Positions 46,549-53,606 of a stretch of 64,000 nt of DNA are shown piece after piece. This DNA is from Sphingobacterium sp. HMA12 (GTDB taxonomy: Bacteria; Bacteroidota; Bacteroidia; Sphingobacteriales; Sphingobacteriaceae). Position 1 is the stretch's first letter. Every line of letters starts with the position of its first letter. The translations under genes and the position numbers were made by a program. The notes beneath the pieces are model-generated. The model ran no database searches. It was not told where the DNA came from and was given only the letters and a program-made list of their open reading frames with translations. The DNA is taken from contig NZ_BEYR01000001.1 of the NCBI RefSeq assembly GCF_002933815.1, positions 1,778,691 through 1,842,690 on the forward strand, in the 5' to 3' direction.

Positions 46549-47091
46549 GAACTGACAAGGACCTTAAAAATAAACTGGAACAGCATTTAATAATTTAGTA
46601 GAATTATATTGAAGAATATCTCCACACATACTACCGGGACTATCGAACCCTGTATGGCGAGACAACATTTCCTGTTCCATACCCAACATGATCTGCTTTG
46701 CTTTTGCCACCTTTATCCCCACTGGAGTGCCCGACCGAGCAACAATGTCTTCACAGCACTAGGCCTTACCCCTTCCACAGATCAGTTACAGGATCTTATG
46801 AAACGATTTCCTAATGCGCGTTTTGTGGGAGTTTTTGACAATGACATTTTAGGTAACGCGCTCGATTGTAAAATCCTACTCTGGCAAAGGTCAAAAGACA
46901 TTCAGTTTACCCTGTTTCAAGATCATATTCTTTTCAGTTACAGCGGAGAAGAATATAAAGTACCTATTGCGAGGTTTTCTGTAAACAGTTTCAAAACATT
47001 AATAGGTATCCGGTCAACCTATCGGACTATTAAACCTAAAAAGTATATTTCTTTTATCTCCATGTTATCCCACGCTATCCCCGAGCTGTAA
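46545..47091 (+). pseudogene. Decayed Toprim-like mobile-element gene
   Basis: From ATG 46545 one frame reads MRTDKDLKNKLEQHLII, then two adjacent TAG stops (46596-46601). It continues in frame with NYIEEYLHTYYRDYRTLYG to TGA near 46690. The next frame takes over with QHDLLCFCHLYPH and runs to 47091, including FVGVFDNDILGNALD, a Toprim-like DND motif. A TTG-started frame (46609-47091, 160 residues) or an ATG at 46654 could give a shorter protein, but the coding signal crosses frames. Two stops and one frameshift therefore seem to have broken one gene of about 180 codons. Confidence 0.6.
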
Positions 47092-47159
47092 CCACAAATA
47101 GTTTAAAATGCTCCTACTGTTAGGTAGTAGCTCATTTTTTCACATTTAAAATAACTGAA

Positions 47160-48023
47160 ATGAATGAAAACAACATTGAATACCTGAAAAAAAGCTTAGA
47201 ATATCTCGGATTCGGGAAAAAGCTCAATGACGTACTGGAAAATGCCATCCGTAAGGAAATCCCCACATTTAGTCTCGGTATCGAAACAAAAATGAGACCT
47301 TTAGAAAGTAAAAATCAAAATGCCGAAAGGACTGAAACACTACAGTTCAAAATTAATTTCAACCGTTCCGGAGAAAGTGATCAATATTTCCTCAATAGCT
47401 ATCTGGTCACCTTAAACAAAAAAAATGATCCAATTGTCAGGTAACAGACCTTTAACCTTGCCAGGGATCATCGTATCACCGCATTACAGGCCTACAAATT
47501 ATTATCTGGCCTATCACTTGAAAAAGAAGTATACTTAAAAGGCAATAATGACCAGATATCACAGGCAAACGAACAAGGGCAGAAAACTCCCATATGGCTC
47601 AAACTTAATCTCGATATCACCGATGCCTATGGGAATCACCCTTTACGGACTTTCCGTCCGGAATATGGATATGACCTGGTAAAGACCCTTGCTACTTACC
47701 CTATTAAAGATATAGAATCACCTGATAAACTACAGGAGGTCCTGACGACTTTGCGCAATGGCAATTATTATCATACCGAAATGATGATCGGAAATAAAAA
47801 TGTGCCAGTTTCAATTGCGGCTAATCCCCAGATAAAAACCCTTGATGTGTACGATAAAAATATGAACGAGATACGTCAGGAAAAAATCTTTCCAGAGCAG
47901 ACCCAAGGAAGAAAAAGTCAGCAGGAAAAGGGAACAGCAAATAGCCTCCCGAGTAATCAGGACATCGTCCAACCTTGGACTCAGGATAAAGCACAGCAAA
48001 CGGACCGCAAACGGGGACGGTAA
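47160..48023 (+). pseudogene. Conserved mobile-element gene with in-frame stop
   Basis: The frame from ATG 47160 (MNENNIEYLKKSLEYLGFG) stops at TAA 47442-47444 after 94 codons. The same frame then resumes without a shift (QTFNLARDHRITALQAYKLL) and runs to 48023, so the whole would be 287 residues. The family is widespread on Bacteroidota plasmids and ICEs, with a domain that precedes the QTF motif and an Asp/Gly-rich middle (DITDAYGNHP). The second part also matches the family pattern (ANPQIKTLDVYDKNM). One base change explains the break. No known readthrough signal is evident. Confidence 0.8.
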
Positions 48024-48124
48024 AACACTCCGATCGGTTTTATGGCCTGATGGAAACCTTAAAAAATGGTTATCAGTCATTTTACTTCCTATATAGTAAG
48101 ACATTGCTAGCTAAGATATCCCAT

Positions 48125-48217
48125 TGTCCAAAGGAGAATGGTCGGATTCTGCCCCGGCGCAGCACGCGATTGCCGGCTGCGTACCTGCGGCATCCTCCTT
48201 CCAAACACCTTTGGACA
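48125..48217. repeat. Nested foldback, GC-rich
   Basis: The outer arms TGTCCAAAGG/CCTTTGGACA (48125-48134 with 48208-48217) are a perfect 10-bp pair. Inside lies CGCAGC/GCTGCG (48158-48163 with 48176-48181) with further GC-rich pairing around it. The stretch is GC-richer than its surroundings. It could be a single-strand origin, a second transfer origin or an RNA. Confidence 0.55.
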
Positions 48218-48223
48218 CCCACA

Positions 48224-48284
48224 CATGGAGGTCAGCAGCTGATCCCAACAAATTCCTTTACTAACTCAGCAGCTGACCACCATG
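48224..48284. repeat. 19-bp imperfect inverted repeat
   Basis: Arms at 48224-48242 and 48266-48284 pair at 17 of 19 positions (core GGTCAGCAGCTGA) across a 23-base spacer. The right arm ends in the ATG at 48282, an alternative start for the next small gene, so the hairpin could hide that start in an RNA. Confidence 0.6.
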
Positions 48285-48338
48285 CACCGCCTGTCAAAAG
48301 AATCATCTAGGATAAATTCAAAGCTCAAAACATTGACC

Positions 48339-48539
48339 ATGAAAAAATTATTCCAACGAATAGACAGAATCCGTGCTTCCGGTTTCGCTACACTTAATCT
48401 GAACCCCTCCTCTCCATATTACCATCTGGATGGCCGGCGCTTTAAAGTATGCCGCATGGGAAAACCTGAACTCAAATGCAGGGTAACTCTACTGGTAGAA
48501 GGGATGGAACTCGAATTTACAATTGATGATATTCTTTAA
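48339..48539 (+). CDS. Small hypothetical protein
   Basis: A 66-residue basic protein, MKKLFQRIDRIRASGFATLN, ending LEFTIDDIL. No family is recognised, but Gly/Arg-containing beta-like stretches (YYHLDGRRFKVCRMG) look genuinely coding. The frame can also start at ATG 48282 (85 residues), inside the right arm of a foldback. I prefer the later start because the upstream residues are low in coding character. Confidence 0.5.
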   Translation: MKKLFQRIDRIRASGFATLNLNPSSPYYHLDGRRFKVCRMGKPELKCRVTLLVEGMELEFTIDDIL

Positions 48540-48594
48540 CTTTTCTGATCCCACTAGATGAATAGTATTTCAAGACATGCACCAATCGGTTACT

Positions 48595-48773
48595 ATGTCG
48601 GGTAATAAAAACTCTACTCGCTCATATTTTCACCAATATCTTGGAAAAGATTCTATTGTGAGACATTTTTTTACGAAGCGGTAATTCCCTTCACAGAAAG
48701 TCCTTCAGATATCGAACTTAAATAAGGTACAGAAAGAGCAAAAACCTTTCTTGATAAAATCGAAATAGCATAG
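48595..48773 (+). pseudogene. Degraded short gene
   Basis: ATG 48595 opens MSGNKNSTRSYFHQYLGKD and runs to VRHFF before stopping. At a run of seven Ts (about 48665-48672) a neighbouring frame takes over with FYEAVIPFTESPSDIELK, then one in-frame TAA, then GTERAKTFLDKIEIA and TAG at 48771-48773. The pieces together read like one protein of about 60 residues. No family is recognised. The next small ORF starts 7 bases later. Confidence 0.45.
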
Positions 48774-48780
48774 AAACAAT

Positions 48781-48951
48781 ATGGAAAATACCTTTGACAC
48801 ACTTTGGAACAAACTTAGTGAATTATATACCCACGGAAAAGAAATAGGGTTATCCTTGGAAGAATCCATCATTTATGGCGTCGAATATGCAGATGAATGG
48901 CCATTCGATGATGACAGTCCTTTTGAAGATCAGGAGGTTTATAATGGCTAA
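48781..48951 (+). CDS. Small acidic protein upstream of ArdC
   Basis: A 56-residue acidic protein (MENTFDTLWNKLSELYTHGK to FEDQEVYNG). Its last codons overlap the ArdC-like start by 8 bases, and an AGGAGG-like stretch (GATCAGGAGG, 48928-48937) lies just before that start. Overlap and acid-rich sequence support a real gene, translationally coupled to the antirestriction gene. Small acidic partners are common among DNA-mimic anti-defence proteins, but the function here is unknown. Confidence 0.6.
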   Translation: MENTFDTLWNKLSELYTHGKEIGLSLEESIIYGVEYADEWPFDDDSPFEDQEVYNG

Positions 48952-50146
48952 CAATAAAATAAAATCGCTCCATGAACAGGTCGCCGCCGATCTTATAGAA
49001 AGACTAAAAAAAGGCACCGCCCCCTGGCAAAAACCCTGGAACAGCAGCACCCCTGGTTTTGAATTTCCTTATAATGCCATAACTGGAAAGCGTTATAAAG
49101 GCATAAATATTTTTTCACTCCTTTCTGCCGAAAGAGATGATCCCAGATGGATGACATTCAAACAGGCCGCCTCCAAAGAATGGCAGGTCCGAAAAGGAGA
49201 AAAGGCCCATTTGGTACAGTATGTAAAAACACATAACCTTATAAACCAGTTGGATGAAAAAGGAAAGAAAATATTGGATGGAAACGGTAAGCCTATAAAA
49301 ATAGCAGTTCCGCTTGATAAAGCAATGGTCACAGCGGCATGGGTATTCAACGCAGAGCAGATAGACGGCATTCCTCCGCTTGCAAAAATAGAAAGGCTCG
49401 ATTCAAACTGGCACCCCATCACAGCTGCAGAGGAACTAGTCTTAGCAACAGAAGCAACAATTTTTCATGAAATGGGAGATCGGGCATTTTATAATCTGAC
49501 AACCGATAGGATCACTATGCCGCTTAAAGAACAGTTTTCAGCACCAGAACTTTATTATGGAACTTTATTACATGAGCTGGCCCACTGGACAGGACACAAT
49601 ACCAGACTCGACCGATCTTTATTTAACAGATTCGGTACTGAGGCCTATGCCCGTGAGGAATTACGGGCCGAGATCGCATCCATGCTCATCGGTCAGGAAT
49701 TGAAGATAGGTCATGATCCCGGCCAACATGCCGCCTATGTCAAAAGCTGGATACAGCTCCTCACTGATCACCCTTTTGAAATTCATTCAGCTGCGGCTGA
49801 CGCTGAAAAAATATTAAAATATCTGTTGACTTTTAATAGGAAGCTTGAAATAAATAAGTCAAGTACCCTAGAAAATAATTTAGACCAAAGCAGTTTATTG
49901 ACAAAAAAATCGGATCTCTTCATTGGGGATCAGATAGCCTACAACGATAACGTTTATAAAGTTACAGGACAATTAAAAAAAGGCAGGTTTAGGATAGAGG
50001 ACTTAAATAATGGCAGGTCATTCCCCTTATCAAAAAGTGATGGTCTATATACCTCCCTTATTAACTGCAAATGGCAATTTGAACAGGCTGAATTAGGCTC
50101 AAACTCTTTAAAAGAACCAAAAATACCATCGGCGCAAAAAAGATAA
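48944..50146 (+). CDS. ArdC-type antirestriction protein with zincin domain
   Basis: A 400-residue protein. The N-terminal ssDNA-binding ArdC domain (about 1-130) includes LIERLKKGTAPWQKPW and FPYNAITGKRYKGIN. A metallopeptidase-like domain follows with H210-E211-x-x-H214 (LLHELAHWTGH) and a downstream glutamate in REELRAEIASM. ArdC proteins of conjugative plasmids protect incoming DNA from type I restriction. The open frame extends 23 codons upstream, but the ATG at 48944 has a good AGGAGG ribosome-binding site and is family-like. A C-terminal extension (about 310-400) is of unknown role. Confidence 0.9.
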   Translation: MANNKIKSLHEQVAADLIERLKKGTAPWQKPWNSSTPGFEFPYNAITGKRYKGINIFSLLSAERDDPRWMTFKQAASKEWQVRKGEKAHLVQYVKTHNLINQLDEKGKKILDGNGKPIKIAVPLDKAMVTAAWVFNAEQIDGIPPLAKIERLDSNWHPITAAEELVLATEATIFHEMGDRAFYNLTTDRITMPLKEQFSAPELYYGTLLHELAHWTGHNTRLDRSLFNRFGTEAYAREELRAEIASMLIGQELKIGHDPGQHAAYVKSWIQLLTDHPFEIHSAAADAEKILKYLLTFNRKLEINKSSTLENNLDQSSLLTKKSDLFIGDQIAYNDNVYKVTGQLKKGRFRIEDLNNGRSFPLSKSDGLYTSLINCKWQFEQAELGSNSLKEPKIPSAQKR

Positions 50147-50192
50147 TCAAACCCACCTGCCAGAAATCAGACCCAAGCTAGCTCCTAACTTA

Positions 50193-50738
50193 ATGTGCAA
50201 TTCTAAACCAATGATCATGAAACCCAAAGAGCCACCCCTATTTGACAATTTCCGCCCCTATTATCATGGAACAGATGCTTCCTTTGAAAAATTTGAAGAT
50301 ATATTCAAAGGCAGCAATACGGGATGGGATAATACGAAACATGGTTTTTTCTTCGCTGACAAAGAAGAAAATGCATTACTTTTCGGAAACATCCTCATCG
50401 CAGCATACCTCGATATTAAAAAGCCCATTGACTTTCGGCTCCATTCAATATTCTCCTTGGAAAACCAGGCTCACCTAATCTGGGAAATCCTATCAGGTCA
50501 GCAGCTCGATGCAAAAAAAGCCCTCAGAAAACTAAATAAAGAAATTGGACTTGGAGAAATTGAAGAAATGTACGATAGTTTGGATAGTGAAGATTGCCAC
50601 CTCTTATTGGAACAAGCTGGCTACGACGGCATCATATCAAGTTTGGGAAATGACCAGACCGAATTCGTCGCATTTCACAGCTCCCAGATAGAAATTATTT
50701 CAATACAAAGACAGGATTTAATATGTCGTTCCCGATAA
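50193..50738 (+). CDS. ADP-ribosyltransferase-like (ART-PolyVal) protein
   Basis: A 181-residue protein. YYHGTDASFEKF at about 23-34, GFFFADKEENALLFG at about 51-65, a mid-region AGYDGII and the C-terminal TEFVAFHSSQI form the ordered pattern (H, Y/F, acidic near the end) of ADP-ribosyltransferase domains in polyvalent phage and plasmid proteins. That these transfer ADP-ribose to host targets early in conjugation is inference from the family. The start could also be ATG 50211 or 50217. It follows the ArdC gene on the same strand. Confidence 0.72.
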   Translation: MCNSKPMIMKPKEPPLFDNFRPYYHGTDASFEKFEDIFKGSNTGWDNTKHGFFFADKEENALLFGNILIAAYLDIKKPIDFRLHSIFSLENQAHLIWEILSGQQLDAKKALRKLNKEIGLGEIEEMYDSLDSEDCHLLLEQAGYDGIISSLGNDQTEFVAFHSSQIEIISIQRQDLICRSR

Positions 50739-50762
50739 AGAATTTCAATTGAATAAATTAAA

Positions 50763-51410
50763 ATGAAAATAGAACTAAAAAGAATTCTGCACAGCCAGCA
50801 GTTCAGTGAAGAAACACATGCCTTTACCGCCAATCTATACATAAACGGAATCCAAGCTGGATACGTAAAAAATAATGGGCACGGTGGGGCTACATTTTAC
50901 ACACCTAAAGACCAGCAGGGAAAAGTTCTGATAAGGGAAGCGGAAAAATATTGCGCAGCCCTACCTCCAGCTGATCGGTCGAACAATAATTTAATGAACG
51001 GCCTTTCATGGGATATGGATCTTGAACAATATATTGATGATCTGGTCAATAAATACATTGAGAAAAAGGAAATTGCAAAATTCAATTCTAAGATGAACAA
51101 AATCATGTTGAAAGGAATAGTATATGGGATTCCAGATCAATCTTACAGCGGTTTTGTCTATACTCTACCTATGGTAAAACTTCTTGCCTTTCCTAAAGGT
51201 CCTGAAATCGTCTTAAAAGATCTAACCGAAAAAGTGCTTCCTTACTTAAACGATGGACTGAAACTTCTCAATACGAATATTCCAGAAAGCATAATAAAAG
51301 CAGCAGGTTTAAAAAAAGAACAATATCTAGAGCCAACGATTCGGGATATCCGCTACGGCAGCATCCCATATAATGAAGAAGATAAAAAAAACCAGGGCAG
51401 ACGACAATAA
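50763..51410 (+). CDS. Hypothetical accessory protein
   Basis: A 215-residue cytoplasmic protein with a beta-rich start (THAFTANLYINGIQAGYVKN, GGATFYTPKD) and a helical remainder. The N-terminal pattern resembles small proteins that accompany plasmid antirestriction genes in Bacteroidota, but I do not recognise a named family. It lies 24 bases after the ART-like gene and probably shares its transcript. A weak hairpin (51409-51427) follows. Confidence 0.6.
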   Translation: MKIELKRILHSQQFSEETHAFTANLYINGIQAGYVKNNGHGGATFYTPKDQQGKVLIREAEKYCAALPPADRSNNNLMNGLSWDMDLEQYIDDLVNKYIEKKEIAKFNSKMNKIMLKGIVYGIPDQSYSGFVYTLPMVKLLAFPKGPEIVLKDLTEKVLPYLNDGLKLLNTNIPESIIKAAGLKKEQYLEPTIRDIRYGSIPYNEEDKKNQGRRQ

Positions 51411-51427
51411 GCTATTATAAATAGCTT
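51409..51427 (+). terminator. Weak hairpin at the end of the accessory gene run
   Basis: An 8-bp stem (AAGCTATT with AATAGCTT) and a 3-base loop overlap the preceding stop codon, followed by an AT-rich stretch. It lacks a GC-rich core or long T-tail, so its terminator activity is uncertain. Confidence 0.35.
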
Positions 51428-51453
51428 TAATTATATCAATCGATAATTACAAT

Positions 51454-51714
51454 CTACAAGCGATACCTTAAGGAAATTAATCTTCCGATATCGTTAGCAA
51501 AATCCTTATCGTTATCCGAATTTTCAAAATGCCATATATCCTTATTTCTTATGAGCTTTTGCACCATTCCATCAAGTAGAATAGATATTTCTATCATTCC
51601 TTTATATAACTCCTTATCCAAAATCCTTATTTGGAAATCCTGGCCCTTATAAGTGATTCTAAGGGATTGCCTAGGTATATTATTTTGTGCTAATACATCA
51701 ATTGCCTCTTCCAT
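51454..51714 (-). CDS. Small hypothetical protein
   Basis: An 86-residue protein (MEEAIDVLAQNNIPRQSLRI onwards), acidic with a central IEISILLDGMVQKLIRNKD stretch. The only minus-strand gene in the distal part of the element. No family is recognised; coding character is reasonable, and the alternating beta-like pattern supports a real protein. Confidence 0.5.
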   Translation of the reverse strand: MEEAIDVLAQNNIPRQSLRITYKGQDFQIRILDKELYKGMIEISILLDGMVQKLIRNKDIWHFENSDNDKDFANDIGRLISLRYRL

Positions 51715-51903
51715 ATTGTACCGTAAATTTAATAAAATGGCTTAACATTAAATGTTAAAAATAAATAAACTTGATCTGCATTGGTATCTTATAGCAGAAC
51801 AATATGTCAGCATTTAGCACCTAAATTATATATTCACCTTACTGAAAATAGGTATATTGAATTAAATTATAATTGAATAAGCACACAAAACTTTATATAT
51901 ATT

Positions 51904-52197
51904 ATGGATAAAAATATGTTGATTGAAATGGCTAGACTTATTAGCATTCAACAAGCAGAAATAGACCGTTTAAAAACGATGCTACCCGCAAATAAAAAAA
52001 GTAAGAAAAAACTTGGCGTCGAAATACATACGAGAAGGTTATGTCTCATCACAAAGATGTACCAAAAGCAATGGGAAACGGCATTGTTTGAAAACGCGGA
52101 TCAGATAACTTTTTTGAATCAACGGCTATCGGTTACAGGACTGACTCCATTTAAGCCAGGTTTTGAAATTAAACCAATATTAAAAGCTTTTAGATAA
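51904..52197 (+). CDS. Small helical hypothetical protein
   Basis: A 97-residue protein, basic and helical, with an N-terminal coiled-coil-like helix (IEMARLISIQQAEIDRLKTM) then a KKSKKKLGVEI stretch. No family is recognised. It stands alone, in an AT-rich setting, just before the decayed HxlR gene. Confidence 0.5.
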   Translation: MDKNMLIEMARLISIQQAEIDRLKTMLPANKKSKKKLGVEIHTRRLCLITKMYQKQWETALFENADQITFLNQRLSVTGLTPFKPGFEIKPILKAFR

Positions 52198-52253
52198 TCC
52201 CATTTCTATTAAATGATACCCTGTATAGGTTTCTTATCAGAAAATTTAATCTT

Positions 52254-52663
52254 ATGAAGATAATTTCTAAGTTCTATCGTTTTTATGGCTTCATTGATAA
52301 CACCGTATTCCCTACCATTTTTAAAAATTCAGAGGAAGCTTGCATTAAAGCTAAATTGGCCCTTCAGGAGACATTAGATTTAGTGGAAGGAAAATGGAAA
52401 TTGGTTTTAATGTCTATTTTAACCCATGGCAAAAAAAAGCTTCGAGAATTATCGAGGGAGGCTGATATATCACCACGAATTTGAACAAAAGAATTTCGTG
52501 GACTGGAGATTAACGGATTAGTGAGTAGAACCGTTTTAGAAACTAATCCCGTGAGTGTTGAATATTCTTGACCCCATACAGCGAAGCTCTAGCTGAAGTA
52601 ATAGCAACCATGAAAAAATGGGGATTGGAGCATCGACAAAAAGTTATCAGGAAAGATTTCTAA
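52254..52663 (+). pseudogene. HxlR-family regulator, inactivated
   Basis: The open part (MKIISKFYRF to ADISPRI) contains the HxlR winged-helix start (EGKWKLVLMSIL ... KKLRELSREADISPR). It then meets TGA at 52482-52484 where the family has a Leu or Met. In the same frame TKEFRGLEINGLVSRTVLE and NPVSVEYS follow. After TGA at 52569 the next frame gives TPYSEALAEVIATMKKWGLE to 52663. So one nonsense change and one single-base deletion inactivate a regulator of about 135 residues. Confidence 0.88.
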
Positions 52664-52957
52664 GGAATATTAACACTTGTTTGCCCAATTCTGCCTACCC
52701 TGTTTGTGAATTTAAGCTTTTTATAATATTTCAACCATCAAAACATATTTTCGCAAATTTTCGGTTTCGAATAATTCATCTGTTTTTTTGTTCTATTAGA
52801 ATTTGTAGATCTGCTAGTGATCTTATTACAGAACTAATTTCAAATGTATTATAAAAAAAATAGACCATAAATTTCCCACAGGTTTGATAACAGCTATAAT
52901 CGAAATATTTACATTAGGCGATTCAGAATAACGACCTAAAAAGCTATTCTTTACAAT
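52664..52957. other. AT-rich gap between element distal end and core-like genes
   Basis: I see no gene, terminator or repeat in these 294 bases. An open frame at 52618-52854 overlaps the HxlR remnant and has no coding character. I looked here for a copy of the tRNA-Ser 3' end as right attachment site and found none. Confidence 0.4.
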
Positions 52958-53473
52958 TTATTTCGAAATGCTATAATGTAGCAGCTCTTCATTTTCATTT
53001 GGAAGCATGATTTCTCCAGTTAATTTTAAGCCTAGCTTTTCTAAGAGCTTTTGGGATGATAAATTATCCTTCCGAGTAATGGCATTGACACTCTTAAGCC
53101 CTAAATCGTTAAATGCTGCCTTCAATATTCTATCAGATGCCTCAAAGGCAAAGCCTTGTTTTTCAAAACGGGGAAGAAAAGCGAATCCAATATCAATTCC
53201 TTCCAGCCCATCTCTATCATACAATCCACATGTACCTATCTTTTCTCCATCCTCTTTTCTTATCAAAGTGTAACTGGAATACCCCAATCTGTCCAGTTGC
53301 GGAAGCATTTTAATTTCAATATATCGCTCGGTATCTTCTATCGAATGAAGATTTCGATTACCTATATATTTAAGCCAATTAGGAGTATTGAAAAGTTCAA
53401 AGATAAATTGTGCATCGTCTTTGTTAGTCGGCCTGATGAAAAGCCTCTCAGTATCAAATGTTTTAAAACTCAT
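52958..53473 (-). CDS. GNAT N-acetyltransferase, RimJ/RimL type
   Basis: A 171-residue enzyme that transfers an acetyl group from acetyl-CoA to an amine. The N-terminal TERLFIRPTNKDDAQFIFEL and the AcCoA-binding region GFAFLPRFEKQGFAFEASDR are typical of the RimJ/RimL subgroup. The C-terminal ITRKDNLSSQKLLEKLGLKL completes the fold. The substrate cannot be deduced. It is a single gene on the minus strand between the element's distal end and the polysaccharide locus. Confidence 0.9.
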   Translation of the reverse strand: MSFKTFDTERLFIRPTNKDDAQFIFELFNTPNWLKYIGNRNLHSIEDTERYIEIKMLPQLDRLGYSSYTLIRKEDGEKIGTCGLYDRDGLEGIDIGFAFLPRFEKQGFAFEASDRILKAAFNDLGLKSVNAITRKDNLSSQKLLEKLGLKLTGEIMLPNENEELLHYSISK

Positions 53474-53606
53474 ATTTTATTCTTTGAGATGTCGGCAAAA
53501 TATTAAATAGAATAACAAATTCGTTAAATAGTTACTGACGATTGATAATCCAAAATTACAAAAAGCAAACTTATATCCTTTATCAATTTCACGAAACTTC
53601 ATAAAC

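Larger units (their letters stand above)
48024..48338. other. Intergenic region with two large foldbacks
   Basis: This 315-base gap has no convincing gene; an open frame at 48050-48310 has no coding character. It holds two strong inverted-repeat structures at 48125-48217 and 48224-48284, described separately. Confidence 0.5.

Noticed and set aside
47442..47444. Programmed stop-codon recoding (selenocysteine or pyrrolysine)
   Set aside because: The stop is TAA, which is not used for either residue, and no downstream recoding element is visible.
48050..48310. 86-codon open frame across the foldbacks
   Set aside because: The residue pattern follows the inverted repeats, and no family is apparent.
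52618..52854. 78-codon open frame over the HxlR remnant
   Set aside because: It is a shadow frame of the decayed HxlR gene that runs into AT-rich sequence.
51800..53606. Right attachment site copy of the tRNA-Ser 3' end
   Set aside because: I read the gaps here for the TTCGAATCCCGCC-type segment and did not find one.
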